DNA of 7,461 bases from Boseongicola sp. SB0675_bin_26 (GTDB taxonomy: Bacteria > Pseudomonadota > Alphaproteobacteria > Rhodobacterales > Rhodobacteraceae), in assembly GCA_009843725.1 (NCBI GenBank), contig VYCX01000289.1:1-7461 (forward strand). The letters are read 5' to 3'. A program made the translations under genes and the position numbers. The first letter of the stretch is position 1. The number at the start of each line of letters is the position of its first letter. A model generated the notes under the pieces. The model worked only from the letters and a program-made list of their open reading frames with translations. It was not told the DNA's origin and did not search any database. Of this stretch, positions 1 through 5,517 are shown one piece after another.

Positions 1-342
1 GGAGAGGCCATCGAAGCCGATCAAGGCTTCAGCAATGTCGGTCACGCCGTTCGACTGGCACAGTTCGTATTCGGACGCCTTCATCGCCCGGGACGCGCCC
101 GTCATGTCGGCGGTGTTCTCGCCAATGCCTTCACAGAAAATTTTCATGCCGCCGCCGGTGCCGGTCGATTCAACGATGGGCGAAGGTGCTCCGGTGTTGT
201 TGGCGAACTGCTCAGCCACTGCCTGAGTATACGGGAAAACGGTTGACGACCCGACGATGCGAATCGCGTCACGCGCGGAGGCAGCCGTCGCGGCAACGGC
301 TGTGATCGCCAGCACAGAGGCGGTCAGATTGATGGTCTTCAT
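1..342 (-). CDS. pstS: PstS-type phosphate ABC transporter substrate-binding protein, N-terminal part
   Basis: Periplasmic solute-binding protein that most likely captures phosphate for the PstCAB ABC importer. Only the first 114 codons are present and the gene runs off the left edge. Residues 1-23 are a typical Sec signal peptide (MKT, hydrophobic core, then ASA before RD at the probable cleavage site). The mature part begins with the family signature: IRIVGSSTVFPY at about 27-38 and the glycine-rich STGTGGGMK at about 59-67. The GSSTV serine/threonine loop contributes phosphate contacts in PstS proteins. Cys70 and Cys95 could form a disulfide (inference). The ATG at 342 is chosen because AGGAG lies 7 nt upstream and the signal peptide begins there, although the frame happens to stay open further upstream. 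A Pho-box-like promoter at 415-448 supports phosphate-starvation control. It could be a PstS-like paralogue with another role, since the C-terminal half is unseen. Confidence 0.88.
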   Translation of the reverse strand, partial: MKTINLTASVLAITAVAATAASARDAIRIVGSSTVFPYTQAVAEQFANNTGAPSPIVESTGTGGGMKIFCEGIGENTADMTGASRAMKASEYELCQSNGVTDIAEALIGFDGLS

Positions 343-414
343 GAGTTTCTCCTGAGAATTCTGCTTAGACCGCCCCTTGCGGCCTTGCGCGGAGGCTGAA
401 GACGTTTCGCGCAC

Positions 415-448
415 CTTGTATGACGGATTGGTAATACTTTTGTGACAA
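415..448 (-). promoter_or_regulatory. PhoB box (three 11-bp-spaced heptamers) with candidate -10 for pstS
   Basis: Read on the minus strand, three heptamers lie exactly 11 bp apart: TTGTCAC (448-442), GTATTAC (437-431) and CCGTCAT (426-420), separated by AAAA and CAAT. The known PhoB half-site is CTGTCAT with an A/T-rich 4-nt linker. The outer two match it well (5/7 and 6/7) and the middle one weakly (4/7). TACAAG at 420-415, ten bases after the first 18-bp box, fits the -10 position used by PhoB-dependent promoters, where the box replaces the -35. Transcription would start near 408, giving a leader of about 65 nt before the pstS ATG at 342. The function is inferred from the match and from the downstream gene. 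Confidence 0.7.
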
Positions 449-708
449 TCGCTTTTGGAAGTGCATCCGCACCAAATCTTCCTGATCAAGTGCTGCTGCT
501 TGCCCCGCGTCGGCATGCAACCGTCCGCCGCAGGTATGGATGGTTCCGTCCGCCGACGCTGGTACCGGTGACGAGGGCGGGGCGGCCCTGACATTCGGGC
601 GCGGTTCGGGCCGTCACCTTGCCGTCTTGCGCGCTGTCCGATTTCCACTTGCACCGCAGGGTTGCGGCCGAAGTTCAATGCGACCATCATTTCAGCGATG
701 GCGAGACG
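449..708. other. Intergenic region between the Fe-S scaffold gene and the pstS promoter; no gene seen
   Basis: Together with the Pho box and leader, this forms a 366-bp gap between the scaffold stop codon and the pstS start. Both strands can be read open for long stretches, but the peptides are arginine/proline-rich and look random, with no recognisable family and no good ribosome binding site. I looked here for a small gene downstream of the scaffold (a YidD-like CxPxCS or CHPW signature, for example) and saw none. The only structure is the GC-rich inverted repeat at 567-618. Confidence 0.6.
567..618. repeat. Imperfect GC-rich inverted repeat downstream of the scaffold gene
   Basis: GGTGACG at 567-573 is an exact inverted match to CGTCACC at 612-618. 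Within it, GCCC (585-588) can pair with GGGC (608-611), leaving a large asymmetric internal loop. It lies about 90 bp past the end of the scaffold gene in its direction of transcription. No U-run follows on either strand, so it is not a canonical intrinsic terminator. In DNA this GC-rich, such pairing may be chance. Confidence 0.25.
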
Positions 709-1158
709 CTATGCGCAGGCCGCGGTCTCGGCTCTGGCCACAGCGTCTGCCGTGGCATCGAGCGAAAGAAGGATTGATGTATGTCGGTTTCGGAATTCGG
801 CGGCAGGCGCAAGCACCTTGAATTCCTGAAACGGGGCATCGGGAACCGCACCTCCGGCCGTGAGCATTGCGCGAAGCTGGTCGCGAGCTTGCTCCACGTC
901 CTCTCGGGTGAGCCCGATGACGTTGCGTGCCAGTATCGAGGCCGAGGCCTGTCCTAGCGCGCAAGCCTTGACGTCCTGGCCAAAGGCCGAGATCCGGCCA
1001 TCCTCCAGCGCGACATCGACGGTGACGGTAGAACCGCAAAGAGGCGAGCGCTTCCGCACCGTGCTGTCAGGAGCATCCAGACGCTCGGTCAGCGGAATGT
1101 CCGAAGCAAGTTCAAGGATTCGGCCCGAATAGAGCTTTATGAGATCGCTGTCCGCCAT
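709..1158 (-). CDS. IscU/NifU-like iron-sulfur cluster assembly scaffold protein
   Basis: A 149-residue cytoplasmic protein of the IscU/SufU/NifU-N fold, presumed to hold a nascent Fe-S cluster or to act in sulfur transfer. The two first conserved cysteine regions are visible: PLCGSTVTV with Cys41 (compare PTCGD in IscU) and [12 protein letters not shown] with Cys66 (compare GCGSAIASSS). The region of the third ligand reads RHTSIL near 125-130, with Thr127 where IscU has Cys in HCSML, and the Asp after CG is Ser43. The usual ligand set is therefore incomplete, so the protein may be a specialised paralogue. Cys148 near the C-terminus is a possible substitute (speculative). The ATG at 1158 is preferred over one nine codons earlier because AAAGGG sits 5 nt upstream. 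The gene is divergent from hisI across 65 bp. Family assignment is firm; biochemical role is not. Confidence 0.85.
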   Translation of the reverse strand: MADSDLIKLYSGRILELASDIPLTERLDAPDSTVRKRSPLCGSTVTVDVALEDGRISAFGQDVKACALGQASASILARNVIGLTREDVEQARDQLRAMLTAGGAVPDAPFQEFKVLAPAAEFRNRHTSILLSLDATADAVARAETAACA

Positions 1159-1184
1159 TGCTTCCCTTTGCGTGTCTCGCGCCA

Positions 1185-1211
1185 TATTTAGGAACTGCAG
1201 CTGGTTGTCAA
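1185..1211 (-). promoter_or_regulatory. Candidate sigma70-type promoter for the Fe-S scaffold gene
   Basis: On the minus strand a perfect TTGACA (1211-1206) is followed after 15 bp by the A/T-rich TAAATA (1190-1185), the only such stretch in the 65-bp gap between the divergent scaffold and hisI genes. The spacing is short and the -10 match is only moderate. It would give a leader of about 20 nt. The -35 overlaps the purine stretch AAAAGG used as the hisI ribosome binding site (1211-1216), so the two genes share a very compact control region. No equally good promoter for hisI was found. Confidence 0.4.
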
Positions 1212-1223
1212 AAGGATTGGCGC

Positions 1224-1592
1224 ATGACCTTCGATCCTGCAAGCCTGGAATACAACGAGAAGGGCTTGATCCCTGCTGTCGCTCAGGATGATCGGACTGG
1301 AGAGATCCTGATGATGGCCTGGATGAATGCAGAAGCCGTTGCCAAAACACTTGCGACGGGCCGGGTGACGTACTGGTCACGGTCGCGTCAAGAGTATTGG
1401 GTCAAGGGTGAGACCTCCGGCAATGTGCAGGCTCTGGTCGACTTCCGGGTCGACTGCGATCGCGACTGCCTGCTTTTGCTTGTTCGCCAGAAGGGGCCGG
1501 CTTGCCACACGGGACGGAAAAGCTGCTTTTACACCGCTGTCCGTCAGGACGAGGAAGTCGAACTGATGGCGCCCGAGGTGACTTCGGCCTGA
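1224..1592 (+). CDS. hisI: Phosphoribosyl-AMP cyclohydrolase (histidine biosynthesis)
   Basis: Cytoplasmic enzyme opening the purine ring of phosphoribosyl-AMP, the third step of histidine biosynthesis. The 122-residue product is a stand-alone HisI without a fused HisE pyrophosphohydrolase domain, as is usual in alphaproteobacteria. Family signatures are clear: MMAWMNAEA near 30-38, TYWSRSR at 49-55 and WVKGETSGN at 59-67. DCDRD at 77-81 supplies the metal-binding aspartates, and [11 protein letters not shown] at 93-103 completes the set of zinc cysteines Cys78, Cys94 and Cys101. The ATG at 1224 is chosen because AAAGGA precedes it by 7 nt and homologues begin here; the open frame extends upstream only through the intergenic region. 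It is not in a his operon here but stands alone, divergent from the Fe-S scaffold gene and convergent with gluQ. Confidence 0.95.
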   Translation: MTFDPASLEYNEKGLIPAVAQDDRTGEILMMAWMNAEAVAKTLATGRVTYWSRSRQEYWVKGETSGNVQALVDFRVDCDRDCLLLLVRQKGPACHTGRKSCFYTAVRQDEEVELMAPEVTSA

Positions 1593-1600
1593 TCGGCCGA
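1584..1600. terminator. Short hairpin at the hisI stop, possible bidirectional terminator
   Basis: TCGGCC (1584-1589) pairs with GGCCGA (1595-1600) around a 5-nt loop that contains the hisI stop codon TGA (1590-1592). It sits at the junction of the convergent hisI and gluQ genes, which are 40 bp apart. Position favours a role in ending transcription, but the stem is short and no U-run follows on either side, so this is weak. Confidence 0.25.
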
Positions 1601-1632
1601 TGCCAAACAGGTCGCGCAAGTCCCCAGAGCCT

Positions 1633-2532
1633 TCAGAGACCAACAAGACTGCGAATGTCGGCAGGTGTGGTTCCTGCCTTCCGGTAGGAGGAGATCGCCA
1701 TTGAATCGTGACGCTTCGCCAACCGGTTTCCGACCTCGTCACGCAGCAGTCCGTGATGCATGTAGGTTGGCGTTTCCAGGCCGAGAAGGTGCTGGAGCAG
1801 AACATGGATCAACGTTGCGTCAAAGAGATCCTCGCCGCGCACTACGTGAGTGATGTTTTGGAACGCGTCATCGACCACGACGGACAAGTGATAGGATGTG
1901 CCAAAGCCCCGCCTTGCAAGGACCACGTCTCCGATGTTGTCCACGAGGTGTTCGTGTGACGCGTGAATGATCCCGGTCTCGCCATTCGGACCACGTCCCG
2001 TTTCCAGAAATGCACGGAACGTGCCGCTTTCGGGTGCCGCTTTCCAGAGTCCCGACCGCTTCATCCCGAACTGCTTCAGTGCCGAAGACATGTTGAGGCG
2101 CAGCGCAACGCCGTCGGGCATGGCCGTGTGCGTCCTCGGCTTCGAACGGCAGGTGCCTGGATACACGATGCCGTCTGGCCCGCCGAGCGGCTCGCCTTCA
2201 TTTGGAGCAGAAGCGGCAGAAAGAACGTCACGTCGGTTGCAGGTGCAGACATACAGCAGGCCCCTTTGCCAAAGACTGTCGAGGGCGGCGCGATACGCGT
2301 CCCGCCGTCCGGACTGGCGGAGCACGGGGGCTTCCCACGACAGGCCAAGCCAACGCAGGTCTTCATGGATCAGGGCTTCCCATTCCTTGCGGGAACGTCC
2401 CTGATCAATGTCTTCAATGCGCAGGATGAACTTTCCGCCCATGTCCTCGGCAAGTTCATGTGCCCGCAGGGCGGAGTAGGCGTGGCCGAGGTGCAAGGGC
2501 CCGGTCGGTGAAGGTGCAAATCGCGTTTTCAC
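1633..2532 (-). CDS. gluQ: Glutamyl-Q tRNA(Asp) synthetase
   Basis: A paralogue of the glutamyl-tRNA synthetase catalytic core that attaches glutamate to the queuosine base at position 34 of tRNA(Asp). The 299-residue length and absence of an anticodon-binding domain separate it from true GltX. FAPSPTGPLHLGH at 5-17 carries the HIGH-type motif (HLGH 14-17), FILRIEDID at 35-43 is the amino-acid/ATP site, and LAKRHDS at 271-277 is the degenerate KMSKS loop. Cys96, Cys98, Tyr124 and Cys128 (CTC, then YPGTC) fit the zinc site of GluQ-RS. The start codon is GTG at 2532, within a GTGA overlap with the stop of the upstream methyltransferase gene, implying co-transcription and translational coupling. 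The start fits homologues, because MKTRFAPSPTG is the usual N-terminus. A 40-bp gap separates its end from the convergent hisI. Confidence 0.95.
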   Translation of the reverse strand: MKTRFAPSPTGPLHLGHAYSALRAHELAEDMGGKFILRIEDIDQGRSRKEWEALIHEDLRWLGLSWEAPVLRQSGRRDAYRAALDSLWQRGLLYVCTCNRRDVLSAASAPNEGEPLGGPDGIVYPGTCRSKPRTHTAMPDGVALRLNMSSALKQFGMKRSGLWKAAPESGTFRAFLETGRGPNGETGIIHASHEHLVDNIGDVVLARRGFGTSYHLSVVVDDAFQNITHVVRGEDLFDATLIHVLLQHLLGLETPTYMHHGLLRDEVGNRLAKRHDSMAISSYRKAGTTPADIRSLVGL

Positions 2533-3143
2533 GTCCGTTGCAGAACGTAGACCGTGGACTCGACCTTCTTCTCTGGCAGGTGCGGACCGTGCTCCTCGAA
2601 CACGAGAGCCATGCCATCGGTCTTGCAGGCCGATTCCAGGGCATCCATGTAGCCGCTGTCTGCAAGAGTCGCGTCATTGTATGAAAATGCGAGCAGGTTT
2701 CCCGGAGCCAGCAACGAAACCAGGAGAGCAAGCGTTTCCGGCGGTGCAGCGCCCATGCTGACCACACCGGTCGCCACGATTCCCGCGTAGTCACCGGGCT
2801 GGACTTCGTCGCATTTCCCGGGGTCGCCGAGCCAGATTGACCGATAAAGATTCCGCTTCTTGGCCTTGGCGAGCATCTCGGGCGAGATATCCGTGCCGTC
2901 GATCAGGTTGAAGCCTTCCGTCGCCAAGGCCTGTCCCGACAATCCGGTGCCGCACCCGAAGTCAAGAACCGGCTGGTTGACGTCCGCGCCGGCGGCGCGA
3001 ATGGCACGCGCGACCCTTGTCGGGGTGGCATAGCCCCAGTTCAAGACGTCCCTGTCGTACTCCTTGGCCCATCTGCGGTAGATGTCCTGGGTTTCATCGA
3101 CAGTGTGTGGCGTCCAGAGATCATGTTCAGGACGTATGCTCAT
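2529..3143 (-). CDS. Class I SAM-dependent methyltransferase, substrate unknown
   Basis: A 204-residue Rossmann-fold methyltransferase. An N-terminal helix region (IYRRWAKEYDRDV, about 21-33) precedes motif I, VLDFGCGTGLSG at 59-70, which binds S-adenosylmethionine. The acidic residue that binds the ribose is probably Asp85 in GTDISPEML, followed by motif post-II (YAGIVATGVV, 119-128) and a C-terminal beta-hairpin rich in VESTVYVLQR. The layout resembles the WBSCR27-like/ubiquinone-biosynthesis-like methyltransferase group, whose substrates are mostly undefined, so no specific reaction is claimed. The gene overlaps gluQ by 4 bp (GTGA) and both are transcribed the same way, so a two-gene operon is likely. 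The ATG at 3143 has no clear Shine-Dalgarno. A strong inverted repeat lies 40 bp upstream at 3183-3209. Confidence 0.88.
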   Translation of the reverse strand: MSIRPEHDLWTPHTVDETQDIYRRWAKEYDRDVLNWGYATPTRVARAIRAAGADVNQPVLDFGCGTGLSGQALATEGFNLIDGTDISPEMLAKAKKRNLYRSIWLGDPGKCDEVQPGDYAGIVATGVVSMGAAPPETLALLVSLLAPGNLLAFSYNDATLADSGYMDALESACKTDGMALVFEEHGPHLPEKKVESTVYVLQRT

Positions 3144-3182
3144 TTGGTCAGGCTACATGAGGCTGGCAAGGGAATCCAACCC

Positions 3183-3209
3183 GCTTATGCCCGGCGGCGG
3201 GCATAAAGC
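3183..3209. repeat. Strong inverted repeat upstream of the methyltransferase gene
   Basis: TTATGCCCG (3185-3193) and CGGGCATAA (3198-3206) form a perfect 9-bp stem with a 4-base GCGG loop. Allowing one bulged A (3207) adds two more G-C pairs to the outer ends (3183-3184 with 3208-3209). No U-run follows on either strand, and no gene reads into it from either side: the methyltransferase starts leftward at 3143 and a possible small gene starts rightward at 3212 or later. An operator for a dimeric regulator, a 5' leader hairpin or a dispersed palindromic repeat are all possible. Confidence 0.55.
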
Positions 3210-3211
3210 AG

Positions 3212-3430
3212 GTGTCATCCCGGCGTGCGGCCATGAAGCGTGACAACATGACAAAATGGAAGGTGCGCAGGAGCGATGCCGAGAGACTCCCCAAACTCAA
3301 GGCGGCGGCAGAGCCGTGCTGTGAGACGCAGGAGAACGCTGCAGCGAGGGAGGCAACGCGGCGACGCGCCGAGGATTCCAGGCGGAAGATCCTAGTAGAG
3401 GCCTTGGTGCCGAACGAGAAGCAGGCATGA
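3212..3430 (+). CDS. Possible small highly charged protein, unrecognised
   Basis: An open frame of up to 72 codons on the strand opposite to its neighbours. Possible starts are GTG at 3212, preceded by AAAGCAG, or ATG at 3233 or 3248, neither with a good ribosome binding site. The product is hydrophilic and mostly K/R/E/A, likely helical or coiled-coil, with a CC pair in the middle. The C-terminal RRRAEDSRRKILVEALV loosely recalls the DTRRKI-GAL endings of small TraD/MobC-like mobilisation accessory proteins of alphaproteobacterial plasmids. This is pattern memory only and no function is assigned. Third codon positions are mostly G or C, which favours coding but is also expected by chance here. 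It may be a real small gene, a fragment of a transferred gene, or noise. Confidence 0.3.
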   Translation: MSSRRAAMKRDNMTKWKVRRSDAERLPKLKAAAEPCCETQENAAAREATRRRAEDSRRKILVEALVPNEKQA

Positions 3431-3928
3431 GAGCGAAGACGTCACTGACCCAAAGGCTTGGCTGCGCCGGGAACTCGCGGGATGCATATATATCAAGTTT
3501 GGGCGCGACATCAGGGATCGAGGAATCGAGATCCGAATGCAGGCCTCGCAGTGCGTCTCTGCTGGCCATCAATGGGCGCAGTCCATTCAAAACGCTCCAC
3601 AATATCGGTATCGCGGCCACCAAAAGAGTTCATCGGGATCCGTTCTCGCGCCGCAGGCGTGCTGCCTGTGTGTCGGTAGGCCCGAACACGGATCGTCAGC
3701 TTTGCCGACGGGAAACACTCGCGAACTGCCCAAAGGACATTTCAGGATGGTGCCATCCGATGTTCCGGGCACATACGCGCCGCTGGTATGTGGAATCGAG
3801 TCGAATTCATTGCCCAATGGACAAAAAGCTTGTTGTACCAGCCTCGTGGATTGACGCGAAGGCGCAGATGAGCGTCTCTCGTTGCTCTCACCCCATGTCT
3901 TGATGCATCGACGCAAGCAGACCGTAGA
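3431..3928. other. Gene-poor stretch of about 500 bp; no convincing gene
   Basis: No recognisable protein is seen in any frame. The longest candidate on the plus strand is 158 codons (3427-3903); it begins with ATGA overlapping the stop of the preceding small open frame. Its product is Cys/Arg/Ser-rich and its codon third positions are less GC-biased than in the flanking genes, so it looks like non-coding or decayed DNA. An AT-rich patch, GCATATATATCAA, lies at about 3484-3496. A short imperfect direct repeat built on GGAATCGAG occurs near 3522 and 3792. No tRNA, terminal inverted repeats or transposase fragment was recognised. The stretch may be an old insertion that has degraded. Confidence 0.5.
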
Positions 3929-3968
3929 TGCCCGTGCCGGGCAGCCAAGCCAGGCGGTTGCCGCTGGC
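3929..3968 (-). terminator. Two tandem hairpins just past the trmFO stop, possible terminator
   Basis: Eight bases beyond the trmFO stop codon, bases 3949-3968 form a hairpin (GCCAGGCGG against CCGCTGGC, one bulged G, 3-nt loop). It is followed at 3929-3943 by TGCCCG / CGGGCA around a TGC loop. Both are stable GC stems in the right place to end trmFO transcription, but neither is followed by a U-run on the minus strand. This is plausible as a non-canonical terminator or 3'-end stabiliser, not proven. Confidence 0.35.
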
Positions 3969-3976
3969 AAGTGCAC

Positions 3977-5332
3977 CTACACGGCGACCTCAGGGCAGGG
4001 TGCCTCCAGCCAGGAAGCCCAATCCCGTTTGGCGCGGTCGGTGTATGCCTTGTATCGGTCGCGGCGTCCGCGTCGGCCACCTCGGGCATCAATGGGCGGG
4101 AAAAGGCCGAAATTGACGTTCATCGGCTGAAAGGTTCGGGCATCGGCGCCGCCGGTGACATGACTGACGAGCGCACCGATGGCCGTGGTGGGCGGAACGG
4201 GCGGAAGGGACCGCCCTGTCATCGTTGCTGCCGCCATGCGACCTGCCAGCAAGCCCATTGCGGCGGATTCCACGTAACCCTCGACGCCGGTAATTTGACC
4301 CGCGAACCGGATATGGGGCTTGGAGCGAAGACGCAACTGTTCGTCGAGCAGTCGGGGAGAGTTGATGAACGTGTTCCTGTGAATGCCGCCAAGACGAGCA
4401 AATCTAGCGTCATGCAATCCCGGAATCATTCTGAAAACATCTATTTGCGCGCCGTACTTCATCTTCGTTTGGAACCCTACGATGCTGAACAGCGTGCCAA
4501 GCATGTTGTCGCGTCTGAGTTGAACGACGGCGTAGGGCTTCTGGTCCGGTGCATGTGCGTTCGTCAGACCGACCGGCTTCATTGGTCCATGGCGCAGGGT
4601 CTCGCGACCGCGCTCGGCCATTACTTCGATCGGCAGGCAGCCGTCAAAGTATCGCGCCGTTTCCCCGACACGAAATTCCGTCTTGTCGGCTTGAAGCAGG
4701 GCATCCACGAAGGCTTCGTACTCGTTTCGTGTCATTGGACAATTGATGTAAGCCCTTCGCTCGTCCTCCGTCTCGCCCTTGTCGTAGCGCGATTGCGCCC
4801 ATGCAACGGACATGTCGACGCTGTCCGCGTAGACGATCGGAGCAATGGCATCAAAGAATGCCAGGCTCTCTTCGCCGCTTTCAGCCTTAAGCGCCTCGCC
4901 AAGAGCGCTTGACGTCAACGGCCCCGTCGCGAAGATCCATTGGCCGCCTTCGGGCAGGTCGGTGATCTCCCCCGTTTCGAGAGTGATATTCGAGTGCGAC
5001 AGCAGCTTCGAGGTCACGGCGTCCGCAAACGCTTCGCGGTCAACCGCGAGCGCGCCGCCTGCGGGGAGGCGGTGACGGTCACCTGCCTCGATGACAATGC
5101 CGCCGGCTTGACGCATTTCCCAGTGCAGAAGACCTACGGCATTGTGCTCATCGTCGTCGGACCGAAACGAGTTCGAGCAAACCAGCTCTGCGAGCTTTTC
5201 GGTCTTGTGGGCGAAAGTTCCGCACTCTGGCCGCATCTCGTGCAAGACAACCTGGACGCCCCGCTGGGCGGCCTGCCATGCAGCTTCGGAGCCTGCAAGG
5301 CCACCGCCAACAACATGAAGAAGGTCCGACAT
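3977..5332 (-). CDS. trmFO: Methylenetetrahydrofolate--tRNA-(uracil-5-)-methyltransferase
   Basis: Flavoprotein that makes 5-methyluridine at position 54 in the T-loop of tRNA, taking the carbon from 5,10-methylenetetrahydrofolate and electrons through FAD. The product is 451 residues, a normal length. The N-terminus has the FAD dinucleotide motif [13 protein letters not shown] at 6-18. [10 protein letters not shown] at 51-60 and [14 protein letters not shown] at about 229-242 carry Cys52 and Cys232, which match the two functional cysteines of the family. [11 protein letters not shown] and VGFQTKMKY in the middle, and [17 protein letters not shown] near the end, are also typical. The ATG at 5332 is chosen because homologues start a few residues before the GGG motif. 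The frame stays open 37 codons upstream without family sequence. Its Shine-Dalgarno is weak. It lies 185 bp downstream of gyrA in the same direction, with no clear terminator between, so co-transcription is possible. Confidence 0.95.
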   Translation of the reverse strand: MSDLLHVVGGGLAGSEAAWQAAQRGVQVVLHEMRPECGTFAHKTEKLAELVCSNSFRSDDDEHNAVGLLHWEMRQAGGIVIEAGDRHRLPAGGALAVDREAFADAVTSKLLSHSNITLETGEITDLPEGGQWIFATGPLTSSALGEALKAESGEESLAFFDAIAPIVYADSVDMSVAWAQSRYDKGETEDERRAYINCPMTRNEYEAFVDALLQADKTEFRVGETARYFDGCLPIEVMAERGRETLRHGPMKPVGLTNAHAPDQKPYAVVQLRRDNMLGTLFSIVGFQTKMKYGAQIDVFRMIPGLHDARFARLGGIHRNTFINSPRLLDEQLRLRSKPHIRFAGQITGVEGYVESAAMGLLAGRMAAATMTGRSLPPVPPTTAIGALVSHVTGGADARTFQPMNVNFGLFPPIDARGGRRGRRDRYKAYTDRAKRDWASWLEAPCPEVAV

Positions 5333-5517
5333 GCCCGCGATGTAGTGCCCGCGGCACGGATTTGAAAGAGCGGCGTCCCTTTCACTCGGCACATGATCCG
5401 GCATGTCGTGGCAAGCGGCAGGTTGTGCCAGACATTCCGTCAACCCTGGGCGCCAAGTGTGCGGGATGGTCGCGGCTGCCAGCGAGGACGGGTCAGGGTC
5501 AGTGTTTCGGAAAACGC

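Noticed and set aside
343..694. The pstS reading frame stays open far upstream of its ATG, to about an ATG pair near 691-694.
   Set aside because: The signal peptide, the AGGAG ribosome binding site and the Pho-box promoter all place the start at 342. The upstream peptide is Arg/Pro-rich and looks random, as expected for GC-rich DNA.
540..821. A 93-codon plus-strand open frame in the intergenic region, overlapping the scaffold gene.
   Set aside because: No ribosome binding site, Arg/Pro-rich random composition, and it overlaps the 3' end of a clear gene on the other strand.
3587..3976. A minus-strand open frame beginning with GTG directly after the trmFO stop, including an LPAATAWL peptide resembling VPLPA-type sorting signals.
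   Set aside because: It is the continuation of the trmFO frame past its TAG. It lacks a ribosome binding site, a hydrophobic helix and a basic tail in the right order, and TrmFO already has full length without it.
5333..5443. A longer trmFO beginning 37 codons upstream.
   Set aside because: TrmFO proteins start a few residues before the FAD GGG motif. The extra segment has no family resemblance and no good ribosome binding site before its possible starts.
5415..5443. A TTGACG -35-like hexamer upstream of trmFO.
   Set aside because: At 17-18 bp spacing the partner hexamer is TGCCGC or GCCGCT, which does not resemble a -10, so no promoter is called.
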